53,322 nt of DNA, from positions 72,117 through 125,438 of the forward strand of contig FORK01000006.1 in NCBI GenBank assembly GCA_900113995.1, read 5' to 3'. Of the stretch, positions 40,133 to 48,076 are shown one piece after another. Source of the stretch: Ruminococcaceae bacterium D5. GTDB lineage: Bacteria > Bacillota > Clostridia > Oscillospirales > Ruminococcaceae. Numbering within the stretch: position 1 is the first letter of the stretch; each line of letters opens with the position of its first letter. The notes under the pieces are model-generated. The model saw only the letters and a list, made by a program, of their open reading frames with translations. It was not told the origin of the DNA and made no database searches. Both the position numbers and the translations under genes were made by a program.

Positions 40133-40835
40133 CGAGCCGCCCCCCTTCCGCCGCGGGGCGGTCGGCCAGCAGCGGCCGGTGCCGGGTCAGAAGCCTGCGG
40201 CCGGCCGCGATCGCATCCCGGTCGGCATGGCAGCGTGAGGGGTCGAGCGCCGCCACGACCGGCAGCTCTTCCGAGAAGCCCGCCAGCTCCCTGCCGTCGC
40301 AGCGCACAATGATCCCTCCCATTCCGGCGGCGGCGGCGACGTTGACCCCGTTCGAGACGGCCGCGTTGATCGCGCCGTAGCGCACCCGGTCCTCATAGAG
40401 GTCGTAGAGCTGGATGAACTGGCTGGAAAGCAGCAGCGTCGCCCCCGCCTCAACCGCGGCGCGGGCCACCTGCGGCATATTCACATCGACGTCAACCAGC
40501 AGGGCGACCCTCCCCAGCGGCGTATCGAAGGGACGGATTGCGTCGTCGCGGTAGTAATTGTGCTCGCGCAGCGATAGATTGAGATGTACCGCCCGCTGCG
40601 CCCCGATCACCACGCCCTGCGGCGAGAGCAGGCACAGGCAGAGATAGTTGGCCGCGATAAAGCGTTCCGGCACCAGATAAACCTTATGCCGGATCGCATA
40701 CCGCGCGGCGGCGGCAAGCATCATCGAGGAGTCGATCTCGGCGACATAGCCGCGCGGATCGCAGAAGATTACAAGCTGCGCTCCCTCGGGAGGCGCGGCC
40801 AGAGTCGGTACAATCGCAATGGTAAGCTGCTGCAA
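40125..40835 (-). CDS. Nitrilase-fold protein lacking the catalytic triad
   Basis: 236 residues from a TTG with AGGAGG eight bases upstream. The fold pattern is kept (LVIFCDPRGYV, RAVHLNLSLRE, GRVALLVDVDVNMPQVARAA, GATLLLSSQF), but at the triad positions Glu is replaced near Asp26, Lys by Ala82 and Cys by Val114. So it should not hydrolyse amides. It overlaps the active nitrilase gene at its 3' end. A regulatory or structural partner, comparable to dead subunits in other enzyme families, is inferred. Confidence 0.75.
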   Translation of the reverse strand: MQQLTIAIVPTLAAPPEGAQLVIFCDPRGYVAEIDSSMMLAAAARYAIRHKVYLVPERFIAANYLCLCLLSPQGVVIGAQRAVHLNLSLREHNYYRDDAIRPFDTPLGRVALLVDVDVNMPQVARAAVEAGATLLLSSQFIQLYDLYEDRVRYGAINAAVSNGVNVAAAAGMGGIIVRCDGRELAGFSEELPVVAALDPSRCHADRDAIAAGRRLLTRHRPLLADRPAAEGGRLDV

Positions 40836-40852
40836 GCTTTCTTCCTCCTGCC

Positions 40853-41098
40853 TTTGTCAGAATCATTTCACCGGATACCGGGCGGGCGTTGTGCCGGAAC
40901 GGGGAGGGATTACCCCTCCGGGGGATTCTTCTCGCCTTTGCCGGAATCATTTCACCGGATACCGGGCGGGCGTTGTGCCGGAACGGGGAGGGATTACCCC
41001 TCCGGGGGATTCTTCTCGCCTTTGCCGGAATCATTTCACCGGATACCGGGCGGGCGTTGTGCCGGAACGGGGAGGGATTACCCCTCCGGGGGATTCTG
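40853..41098. repeat. Three tandem 84-bp repeats joined to the dus 3' end
   Basis: Units start near 40861, 40945 and 41029 and are almost identical; the third runs into the last codons of dus. On the minus strand each unit begins with the dus tail (encoding NPPEG and the stop) and its downstream spacer. The period equals 28 codons. The array fills the gap between dus and the nitrilase pair. Confidence 0.9.
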
Positions 41099-42055
41099 CG
41101 CCTCGGCCTCTCGGCAGACCGCGTCGATCCCCTCCCAGGAGGAGATCTCCCCGCAGAGCCGCCGCAGGGAAGCGGCGCCCCGCAGGCCGGTCATATACCA
41201 CGAGACGTGCTTTCTCGCCTCGCGAAAGCCCACCCGTTCCCCTTTGTCGGCGAGCAGCAGCGAAATTTCCTCCCGCATCACCTTCAGGCGCTCTCCGAGG
41301 GCGGGACGCGGCGGCAGCGGCTCTCCGCGCATCCGGGCGTTGATCTCGGCAAAGAGCCACGGATTGCCAAGCGCTCCCCGCCCGACCATCACCAGATCGC
41401 AGCCGGTCTCTTCAAACATGCGGGCGGCATCCTGCGCGGTAAAAATATCCCCGTTGCCGATCACCGGCACCGATACCGCCGCCTTGACACGGGCGATGCA
41501 GCCGAGATCAACCGGCGGCGCATACATCTGGGCACGGGTGCGGCCGTGCACCGTTACAGCAGCGACGCCCGCGGCCTCGAGCCGCCGCGCCGCCTCGACC
41601 GCCACATCCTCTCCAGCGTCATAGCCCCGGCGGATCTTGGCTGTCACCGGAATGCCGCCCGCGCCCTCAACCGCCGCGCGGGCGATCTCCCCGGCGAGCG
41701 GAAGGTTGCGCAGCAGCGCGCTGCCCGCTCCGCCTCCGGTGATCTTCGGCGCGGGACATCCCATATTGAGGTCGATGATATCAGGGGAAAGCAGGGCCGC
41801 GGCACGCGCCGCCTCCCGGATGGACTCCGGCTCGCTGCCGAACAGCTGCACCGCATAGGGGCGCGCCTCATCCGGTTCCAGCAGAACCGCGCTTTTCTTG
41901 CTGTGCTGGCAGATTCCCTTGGCGCTGGTCATCTCCCCCACCGTATAACACGCCCCATGTGCGCGGGAAACCTCGCGCACCGCGCGGTCGGCCACCCCGG
42001 CCATCGGCGCAAGAGCGGCAAATCCCTCGATTGTTACCCCTGCGATCTTCATCAC
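41078..42055 (-). CDS. dus: tRNA-dihydrouridine synthase
   Basis: 325 residues from GTG (42055) or 324 from the next ATG; GGAGG is ten bases before the GTG. FMN TIM barrel of the DusB type: APMAGVADRAVR, DLNMGCPAPKITGGGAGSAL with the active-site Cys, KIRRGYD, TVHGRTRAQMY and NGDIFTAQDA. Reduces uridines in tRNA D-loops. Its last codons are part of a tandem repeat, so the C-terminus may vary between strains. Confidence 0.94.
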   Translation of the reverse strand: MMKIAGVTIEGFAALAPMAGVADRAVREVSRAHGACYTVGEMTSAKGICQHSKKSAVLLEPDEARPYAVQLFGSEPESIREAARAAALLSPDIIDLNMGCPAPKITGGGAGSALLRNLPLAGEIARAAVEGAGGIPVTAKIRRGYDAGEDVAVEAARRLEAAGVAAVTVHGRTRAQMYAPPVDLGCIARVKAAVSVPVIGNGDIFTAQDAARMFEETGCDLVMVGRGALGNPWLFAEINARMRGEPLPPRPALGERLKVMREEISLLLADKGERVGFREARKHVSWYMTGLRGAASLRRLCGEISSWEGIDAVCREAEAQNPPEG

Positions 42056-42137
42056 GTTTCTGATTCCTCCGGTCGGTCCTTTGTTCTGATAACTTTACTA
42101 GTTTACCAAAAAATCCGGCGTATCACAACCGCTGAAT

Positions 42138-42170
42138 CAAAAAAGACCGCCGCGGAAAATCCGAGGCGGT
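42138..42170 (-). terminator. Intrinsic terminator upstream of dus
   Basis: On the minus strand ACCGCC-TCGG...CCGCGGCGGT stem followed by CTTTTTT. It lies upstream of dus but well downstream of the secreted-protein gene, which has its own terminator at 42328. It therefore ends a separate short transcript or attenuates dus. Confidence 0.65.
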
Positions 42171-42300
42171 GCGAGGACCTCTCTCTCCCGCTCGGAAGGG
42201 AGATGTCCCGCCGGTCACCGCATGACGGCCCTTCGGGTTGGCGATAATAAACCCTGCCGCTTCCGGCCCGCGGCTTGTTCCGCGGGCCGTTTCCAAAATG
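42171..42300 (-). ncRNA. Candidate small RNA or dus leader
   Basis: Between two minus-strand terminators is a GC-rich stretch of about 130 bases with several possible stems (for example CGGCCCGCGG/CCGCGGGCCG at 42268-42291) and no ribosome-binding site. A structured RNA ending at 42138 is possible. I could not match it to any RNA family and no clear promoter was found. Confidence 0.3.
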
Positions 42301-42327
42301 TACCGAAATCCGCCCTTACCGCATTAA

Positions 42328-42366
42328 AAGGGCGCCGCAAAACGCAAGTCTGCATTCTGCGGCGCC
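42328..42366 (-). terminator. Terminator of the secreted-protein gene; hairpin element copy 2
   Basis: GGGCGCCGCA-GAATGCA / TGCGTTTTGCGGCGCCC stem, followed by TTTT on the minus strand. The inner and outer arms match the hairpin at 23062-23101 in reverse orientation. Confidence 0.75.
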
Positions 42367-42381
42367 CGGCCGGATCCGGAT

Positions 42382-43635
42382 TTATTTCTTGAGAGAACCG
42401 CTGCTCACCACATAATAGCCCTTGGTGTTGGTGGTGAAATAGAGCTTGCCGTCATTGCCGACCTTCGGCTTGTTAGCCGAACCGATCAGGCGGTTGTTTG
42501 CGCCGTCGTAGGTGTAAAGAACGAGGTTCGAGGTGTCCATGCCGTTGAGCTTGACCGAAACGCTGAAGGTCTGCGCCTTATTCATGACCTCGTACTCGGT
42601 GCCGTAGCTGAGCAGGACAAACTTGTTCGAGAAGTTGCGGGCGATCAGTCCCTGCAGGTTCGCAAGGCTGCTGTTGCCCTTGTTCGAGCTGGAAGAACTG
42701 GAGCTGCTGCTCGAGGAAGAGGAATCCTTCCCGACAGTGCTGCTGCTCGAAGCGGAACTTGACGCGCTGAGCTTGCGGTCGGAGACGACATACTTGCCGA
42801 GAGAACGGGCGGAAACGATGAACTCACCCTTGCCCTTGTCATAGGTGCTGCTCAGATCGACGAGCTTGTTGCCGTCGGTAATCTCATAGAGGTACTTGTC
42901 GTCATCCGCCTCAAAATGCAGGCGGGCATTCTTAATATAGGTCAGACTGACGCCGTTGCCGTTGTAGAAGTCGAGGTTTGCGTTCGGATATTTGTTGCCG
43001 ATGGTGCTGTTGTAGTCGGTATTCATCGAAGCAATCAGGGTAAAATCCTTATTGGCGGTGCCGGTCAGCCGGCCGTCGCCGTCGGGGAAATCGATCTCGA
43101 CGTCGTCGTTTCGGTCGAACTCATAGGACATCACATCCTCTTCAAATTCGTTGCCGCCCTCCTCGTATTCGATCGAGAAGGAGACGTCATGCTCTTTGGT
43201 GCTGCCGTCGAGCTTCCAGGTGATGGTGCCGCTCACATCAATCGAGTCGTCGTAGTCGGCGGCCTTGATGTTTTTTACATCGAGCTTGGCGCCCCAGGAA
43301 TACTTCTTGCTGCCGCTGCCGGTCTTGAGCCGGGTCGCGCCACTGCTGAGCGAAGCATACTTCTTGGCCTTGCTGCCCTCGAGGGTCTCGTCCTCGTTGG
43401 GGTCGTCGACCTCAATGGAGTCCCACTTGATGGTTTTGGGCTTCTCATCCTTGTCGTAATCATCTTCATCGACGAGAATCACATAATATTTCTCACCGGG
43501 GGTGAGGCTCGTAACCTCTTCATAATCGTCATCATCGTCCTCGTAGACGATGTCTCCGACGCTGACAGCCATCGAGGTCGCTGCCATCGCCGCAATCAGA
43601 GCGGCGGCCGCTGCAATGGTGAACCACTTTTTCAT
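42382..43635 (-). CDS. Secreted acidic protein with polyserine linker
   Basis: 417 residues from MKKWFTIAAAAALIAAMAA; GGAGG spacing favours this start over an ATG two codons earlier. Cleaved signal peptide near residue 24 (SMA-VS). The mature protein is very rich in Asp/Glu (VYEDDDDDYEEV), then a domain with YEEGGNEFEEDVMSYEF, a shared module near 235-290 (ADDDKYLYEITDGNKLVDLS, GEFIVSARSLGKYVV), a 30-residue serine-rich linker and a C-terminal beta domain ending GYYVVSSGSLKK. No known family. The shared module also occurs in the next gene. Confidence 0.85.
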   Translation of the reverse strand: MKKWFTIAAAAALIAAMAATSMAVSVGDIVYEDDDDDYEEVTSLTPGEKYYVILVDEDDYDKDEKPKTIKWDSIEVDDPNEDETLEGSKAKKYASLSSGATRLKTGSGSKKYSWGAKLDVKNIKAADYDDSIDVSGTITWKLDGSTKEHDVSFSIEYEEGGNEFEEDVMSYEFDRNDDVEIDFPDGDGRLTGTANKDFTLIASMNTDYNSTIGNKYPNANLDFYNGNGVSLTYIKNARLHFEADDDKYLYEITDGNKLVDLSSTYDKGKGEFIVSARSLGKYVVSDRKLSASSSASSSSTVGKDSSSSSSSSSSSSSNKGNSSLANLQGLIARNFSNKFVLLSYGTEYEVMNKAQTFSVSVKLNGMDTSNLVLYTYDGANNRLIGSANKPKVGNDGKLYFTTNTKGYYVVSSGSLKK

Positions 43636-43714
43636 TTCCATTCTCCTCCTGTTGTGTAATAGTCATTCGAATACGCCGAATATTTGGTTTTGTCACTTCC
43701 ATGATGTTGCTCCC

Positions 43715-43743
43715 ATCATAACATAAGGTGGTGAAAAGAGCAA
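43715..43743 (-). promoter_or_regulatory. Promoter of the secreted acidic protein gene
   Basis: On the minus strand TTGCTC, 17-base spacer, TATGAT, about 80 bases upstream of the start codon, within AT-rich DNA. Confidence 0.7.
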
Positions 43744-43800
43744 TTTTTATTGCGGGACTTTTCTGAATTTTTGGAAATTTCATCACCGCGCCAAATCGCC

Positions 43801-44727
43801 TCAGGGCCGGACGCCCACCGGCGGATTGTCGGGCGCCGGATGCGGGGCCTGCGGATCAAGGGGGATCGATGAAATGACAAATTCCCCGAGGGTTCTGGTC
43901 TGAAGCACAAATCCGCCCCTCTCGGCCGAATAGCTTCCGGTGCAGTCGATCAGGCCGCCCGGAATAATCCGGTAGAGGTGCTCCTCCTCCCCGGCAAAAA
44001 GGGTGAGGGTGCCGGTGTGATTGAAGATCGGCGCGGCGGGCCAGCAGAAAAAGCGCAGGCGCGCGTCCGGATAGCGCTCGACAAAATCGGTGAGCGGCTC
44101 AACCGAGCAGCCGACGTTGAGCGGAGGCTGTCCTGCTGTCGAGACGACGAACCGGACTTCGCCATAAAAATCCAAGGTCGCCCATTCGGCGGAACCGGAA
44201 AAATCAATCCATATGTTTCTGGAATTGCAGCGGAACAGGTTGTCAACCCCCTCCTGCTCCTTGCTCTGCAGCGAGACGGTGAACGGCACCGAGGGCACTT
44301 CTCCGCTCTGCCGCCGCGCGACCCGCACCTCGCCCTGCATCGTGCCGGAGGCCGACGTGTCCGCCGGAGCCAGAACCACCACATAGCGGTACCCGAGCGC
44401 CCCGCCCGCCTCGTCGTACATCTGGCGGTATTCAATCCGCGGACGGGCGGCCAGCTCCTCCCCCTTGTTCCAGCTGATCGCGGCGCGGACCCCTGAAAGA
44501 TCCTCAGCGCGCTGTGCGTTGACAATCGGGAAATAAAAAACCGTCCCCGGAACCGACACCATCCGCAGGCGGCCGTCCTCCAGCTGCACCCTGCGCGGCC
44601 GGTCCTCGGGCAGCTCGACAAATGCCTCGGCCTGGCCGATCCGCGCTGGATCGGCGGCAAAGGCGCCAAGGGAAAAAAGAAGGGCGAGCAGAAACACCGC
44701 TCCAACGACAACCCCCGGACGACGCAT
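43801..44727 (-). CDS. Secreted protein sharing a C-terminal module with its neighbour
   Basis: 308 residues from MRRPGVVVGAVFLLALLF; GGAGG eight bases upstream supports this start. Signal peptide cut near AFA-AD. The C-terminal part (EEEHLYRIIPGGLIDCTG, GGFVLQTRTLGEFVISSIPL) lines up with the 235-290 module of the protein at 42382, although the two are otherwise different. Central domain of unknown type; a Pro-rich tail. No cell-wall anchor or lipobox seen. Likely an envelope-associated or secreted protein. Confidence 0.8.
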   Translation of the reverse strand: MRRPGVVVGAVFLLALLFSLGAFAADPARIGQAEAFVELPEDRPRRVQLEDGRLRMVSVPGTVFYFPIVNAQRAEDLSGVRAAISWNKGEELAARPRIEYRQMYDEAGGALGYRYVVVLAPADTSASGTMQGEVRVARRQSGEVPSVPFTVSLQSKEQEGVDNLFRCNSRNIWIDFSGSAEWATLDFYGEVRFVVSTAGQPPLNVGCSVEPLTDFVERYPDARLRFFCWPAAPIFNHTGTLTLFAGEEEHLYRIIPGGLIDCTGSYSAERGGFVLQTRTLGEFVISSIPLDPQAPHPAPDNPPVGVRP

Positions 44728-44769
44728 CCCGTTCACCTCCATTCCTTTCCCGGCTTGAGCCGCCGAAGG

Positions 44770-45210
44770 CTACCGGTACTGTTTTCGAATGCATCCAACG
44801 CAGCCCGTGAGGAACAGACCGGCCCAGATGATGATATACAGCGGCCATATCCTGATGATATTTGTAAAAGGCGCCACCATAAAGGCTGCAAGCGAAAGCC
44901 ACGGAAGAAAAAACATCTGCGTGCCGTATCCAAGGACATTTCCCCAGTAGCTTCCCATCACCAGCTCCTGATAAAGGGTCAGCGCCAGCATCAGCAGGCC
45001 GAATGCACACAGCAGAAACGCCTGCAGCACCGCATTTTTCAAGGGATCTGACAATCGGAACGCAAAATATCCCCATGCAAACAAAAGCAAAACAGACAAC
45101 GGCACACGGACCAGGCCCGCGGCCGGAAAGGCCAGAAGCAGCCTGTTCAGAAGGAAGCCCAGAAAGAGCGGCAAAGCCCCCGCCCCCATCAATCGCATTG
45201 CCCGGATCAT
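44770..45210 (-). CDS. Membrane protein, four predicted helices
   Basis: 146 residues from MIRAMRLMGAGALPLFLG with GGAGG seven bases before. Four hydrophobic segments (about 10-30, 33-52, 62-82, 92-132) and a short Cys/Arg tail (GCVGCIRKQYR). No family recognised. It lies 42 bases upstream of the secreted-protein gene on the same strand and has a strong promoter, so the two may be one unit. Confidence 0.75.
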   Translation of the reverse strand: MIRAMRLMGAGALPLFLGFLLNRLLLAFPAAGLVRVPLSVLLLFAWGYFAFRLSDPLKNAVLQAFLLCAFGLLMLALTLYQELVMGSYWGNVLGYGTQMFFLPWLSLAAFMVAPFTNIIRIWPLYIIIWAGLFLTGCVGCIRKQYR

Positions 45211-45245
45211 GTGCTCGCCTCCATAAATTTCAATTGGATGTTCTT

Positions 45246-45274
45246 ATTATATCCGATGACCCGGCCGATTTCAA
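45246..45274 (-). promoter_or_regulatory. Promoter of the membrane-protein gene
   Basis: On the minus strand TTGAAA, 17-base spacer, TATAAT, 35 bases before the start codon. Confidence 0.85.
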
Positions 45275-45532
45275 CCAAATCCCCCGGCCCCGCATTCCGC
45301 AGGAAAGATTTATTTTTGCCCCGCAGGGGACCGGCGGCAGGGAGGCCGTCCGGAATACCTCCGGATTTTCCGCTCCGGCGAACATTCCAGTCAAGGCACG
45401 CCTGCCAGGGCGGCAATAGACGTTTGTTCCGCCGGGGTCTCGACGCCGGGTGCGGTCGGCCAGGGCAACACCGGATTTTTACTCCGCAGGATGGCTTTCG
45501 GCAAAAAATTTCCTGATTGAGTACAATTGGCC
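45275..45532. other. Divergent intergenic region, nothing coding
   Basis: About 260 bases between two divergent promoters. GC-rich, without ribosome-binding sites or clear hairpins. Confidence 0.5.
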
Positions 45533-45561
45533 TTGCATTGAGGACAAAATTATGATATTCT
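45533..45561 (+). promoter_or_regulatory. Promoter of the glycine riboswitch-symporter gene
   Basis: TTGCAT, 17-base spacer, TATTCT, about 35 bases before the riboswitch. Confidence 0.7.
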
Positions 45562-45595
45562 GTAAAAGCCGCGCAAGAATCTGCGCGCAACAGCA

Positions 45596-45701
45596 ATCTC
45601 TGGAGAGCCTCATGAGCGGCGGATGCGCCGCCCTGAGCGCCGAAGGTGTAAGCCGGCCTTTTTGTGCGGGCCGGTGATCTCTCAGGCAAAAGGACAGAGG
45701 G
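45596..45701 (+). promoter_or_regulatory. Glycine riboswitch, single aptamer
   Basis: The conserved core is seen in order: CTGGAGAGCC (45600-45609), a GC helix, GCGCCGAAGGTGTAAGCC (45637-45654), a helix, then ATCTCTCAGGCAAAAGGACA (45677-45696) ending GAGGG. Only one aptamer is present; no second one follows or precedes. A terminator hairpin 75 bases downstream gives it an expression platform. Controls the AGCS symporter. Confidence 0.92.
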
Positions 45702-45774
45702 TTTAACAGCTCCTCGTCCGCTTCTGTCTGCGGACGGGCGGGCCGAGGAAAAGTAAATCTGCCTTTCTCCAGTG

Positions 45775-45812
45775 AGCCGAGCTTTCATGCGGAAAGTTTG
45801 GCTTTCTTTTTT
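45775..45812 (+). terminator. Terminator of the glycine riboswitch
   Basis: 12-bp stem (45775-45786 with 45792-45803, two G-T pairs) followed by TTCTTTTTT, before the symporter ribosome-binding site. Confidence 0.8.
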
Positions 45813-45904
45813 CGTCCCCGCAGCGGGCGGAAAACGCCTCTCCCCGGTATACCGCGGAGAAGGGCGCGGCGCGATGCGCCAATCAGAAAAAAGGGGAGAA
45901 TTGT

Positions 45905-47320
45905 ATGCTCGAACAGATCCAAAAGGTACTCGAAAAAATTGACGGCCTCGTCTGGGGACTGCCGCTCATCGTGCTGATCCTCGCCACCGGAATCCTTCTC
46001 ACCTGCCTGCTCGGCGGGCTGCAGGTCCGGCATCTCGGGCGGGCCCTGCGCTACATGGTGAAAAACGAGGAGGGCGGCCACGGCGAAGTTTCCAGCTTCG
46101 GCGCACTCTGCACCGCCATGTCCGCCACCATCGGCACCGGCAACATTGTGGGCGTCGCCACCGCGCTGGTTGCGGGCGGCCCCGGCGCCCTCTTCTGGAT
46201 GGTGGTCGCGGCCTTCTTCGGGATGGCTACCAAATATACCGAAGGAGTGCTTGCCGTCCACTACCGCACCATTGATGAGAACGGCCACGCGCTCGGCGGC
46301 CCGTTCTATTACATTGAGCGCGGCATGGGCAAAAACTGGCGCTGGCTCGCACAGCTTTTCGCCTTTTTCGGGATGGGGGTCGGCCTGCTGGGCATCGGCA
46401 CCTTCACCCAGATCAACGGCATCTCGAGCGCGGTCAAGGGTTTTTTTGACCCGCAGGGACTTTATACCGTCTCCCTTTTCGGCCGGGAATATTCCTGGGC
46501 GGTGGTCATCGCCGGCCTGATCGTGACCCTCTGCGTCGCGGCGGTTGTCCTCGGCGGCCTCAAGAGGATCGCCTCGGTCGCACAGATCATCGTGCCGTTC
46601 ATGGCGGTCATCTATATTCTCTTCGGCCTGAGCGTCATCCTCTTGAATGCCGTCCAAATCCCTGCCGCCCTGCTGACTATCGTGCGGGCCGCCTTCAGCC
46701 CGGCCGCCGTCACCGGCGGCGTGGTCGGCAGCGTCACCATTGCCATGCAGAAGGGCATCGCCCGCGGCATCTTCTCAAATGAGGCGGGCCTCGGCTCCGC
46801 CCCGATCGCGGCGGCCGCCGCCCAGACCAAAGAGCCCGTGCGGCAGGGTCTCGTATCGATGACCGGCACCTTTATTGACACCATCGTGATCTGCACCATC
46901 ACCGGCCTGTGCATCGTCATCACCGGCGCCTGGAACATGGGCCTCGAAGGGGTGGAGGTCACGACCTACGCCTTTCAGCAGGGACTTCCCCTGCCGCCCG
47001 CGCTGGTTTCGTTCCTGTTGATGCTCTGCCTGGTCTTTTTCGCTTTCACCACGATTCTCGGCTGGGACTATTACAGCGAACGCTGCCTCGAATACCTCTC
47101 GGGCGGCAACCAAAAGGCGGTCCTGGTCTATCGCTGGCTCTACATCCTCGCCGTCTTTTTCGGCCCCTACCTCACCGTCGCGGCGGTCTGGACCATCGCG
47201 GACATCTTCAACGGGCTGATGGCCTTCCCGAATCTCGTCGCTCTCGTCGTCCTGCGCGGGGTCGTCGCCGGGGAAACCAAAAAGTTTTTTTCCAAGGTTC
47301 GTTCGGGGGAAGCGGAGTAG
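45905..47320 (+). CDS. Amino acid:sodium symporter, AGCS family (alanine/glycine)
   Basis: 471 residues, start preceded by AAGGGGAGAA. Family segments: GLVWGLPLIVLILATGILLTCL, the FGALCTAMSATIGTGNIVGVATAL substrate-binding loop, ALFWMVVAAFFGMATKYTEG, the NEAGLGSAPIAAAAAQT motif and GWDYYSERC. Eleven or so helices. Imports alanine or glycine with Na+. The glycine riboswitch upstream points to glycine as substrate. Terminator follows the stop. Confidence 0.95.
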   Translation: MLEQIQKVLEKIDGLVWGLPLIVLILATGILLTCLLGGLQVRHLGRALRYMVKNEEGGHGEVSSFGALCTAMSATIGTGNIVGVATALVAGGPGALFWMVVAAFFGMATKYTEGVLAVHYRTIDENGHALGGPFYYIERGMGKNWRWLAQLFAFFGMGVGLLGIGTFTQINGISSAVKGFFDPQGLYTVSLFGREYSWAVVIAGLIVTLCVAAVVLGGLKRIASVAQIIVPFMAVIYILFGLSVILLNAVQIPAALLTIVRAAFSPAAVTGGVVGSVTIAMQKGIARGIFSNEAGLGSAPIAAAAAQTKEPVRQGLVSMTGTFIDTIVICTITGLCIVITGAWNMGLEGVEVTTYAFQQGLPLPPALVSFLLMLCLVFFAFTTILGWDYYSERCLEYLSGGNQKAVLVYRWLYILAVFFGPYLTVAAVWTIADIFNGLMAFPNLVALVVLRGVVAGETKKFFSKVRSGEAE

Positions 47321-47333
47321 CCTTCTCCAGTCG

Positions 47334-47367
47334 GCGCCGCGGGCAGTTATGCCCGCGGCGCTTTTTT
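47334..47367 (+). terminator. Terminator of the symporter gene
   Basis: GCGCCGCGGGCA-GTTA-TGCCCGCGGCGC, perfect 12-bp stem, then six T. Confidence 0.92.
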
Positions 47368-47369
47368 CA

Positions 47370-47585
47370 TCGCTTTGGTTTCGTAATTTCGCGGCTTTCC
47401 AGCAGGCGGACACATACGCGGGGCCATATGGCGCTTCTATATCGCTTTTGTCTCGCAATTTCGCGGCTTTCCGGCAGGTGGGCACATACGCGGGGCCATA
47501 TGGCGCTTCTATATCGCTTTAGTTTCGTAATTTCGCGGCTTTCCGGCAGGCGGGCACGTACGCGGTGCCATACGGCGCTTTTGCA
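47370..47585. repeat. Three tandem 72-bp repeats
   Basis: Copies start near 47370, 47442 and 47514 with few differences. Each has TTTCGCGGCTTTCC and GGGGCCATATGGCGCTT (containing the palindrome CCATATGG). The 72-base period keeps a frame, but there is no start or ribosome-binding site, so it is judged noncoding. Directly after the symporter terminator. Confidence 0.88.
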
Positions 47586-47655
47586 TCCTCACTCCTTTTT
47601 GCCGCGCCGCATAGGATGGAGCAGGCAAACCGAAGGAAAAATGAGGTGGGTTTTC

Positions 47656-48015
47656 ATGCAGCAGCTTCTTCTCATCGCCATCGCCGCAGCCGTTCTCTGC
47701 TGCGCCATGCTGGCTCCGGCGTTCAAGAGCAGCCTCCTGCGGCCGCGGAACCCGCCCCGCAGGCTGGTCATCCTGCCGGTCGGGGGAGATTGTGAACGGC
47801 TCGAGGCGCGGCTGATCTACGAGCGGGACCGCGCGCGGCGGGAGGGAAACGCCGTCCTCTTCCTGCTGGAGCAGGAACCCGGGGAGGAAGCCTGCGGAAT
47901 TGCCCGGCGCTTCTGCCGCGGCGAACCGGACCTGTTCTGCGGGGATGCGGCCGGACTGCGCGCGGCAATCGGCGACGACGCTGTTTACAAAGTGGTTGAA
48001 ATTGTATTATACTAA
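47656..48015 (+). CDS. Small membrane-anchored protein of unknown function
   Basis: 119 residues from MQQLLLIAIAAAVLCCAML with GAGGTGG upstream; an ATG five codons earlier is also possible. One N-terminal membrane anchor, then a soluble domain (LVILPVGGDCERLEARLIY, LFLLEQEPGEEACGIARRF, FCGDAAGLRAAIG) of alternating strands and helices. No family recognised. The recD2 promoter lies inside its 3' end. Confidence 0.65.
   Translation: MQQLLLIAIAAAVLCCAMLAPAFKSSLLRPRNPPRRLVILPVGGDCERLEARLIYERDRARREGNAVLFLLEQEPGEEACGIARRFCRGEPDLFCGDAAGLRAAIGDDAVYKVVEIVLY
47984..48013 (+). promoter_or_regulatory. Promoter of recD2
   Basis: TTTACA, 18-base spacer, TATACT, overlapping the last codons of the small anchored protein. 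Confidence 0.65.
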
Positions 48016-48076
48016 GCTCATATGGGCCGTCCCGGCAAGACGGCGGAGCGGTGCGGGAAAAAAGGGGGGACCGGCG

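Noticed and set aside
40853-41098. CRISPR array or repeat-domain protein
   Set aside because: No spacers between units, and on the coding strand each unit carries a stop codon.
46909-48015. 368-codon frame across the 72-bp array into the small anchored protein
   Set aside because: The upstream part is antisense-like shadow of the symporter and the array; the real start is at 47656 with its own Shine-Dalgarno.
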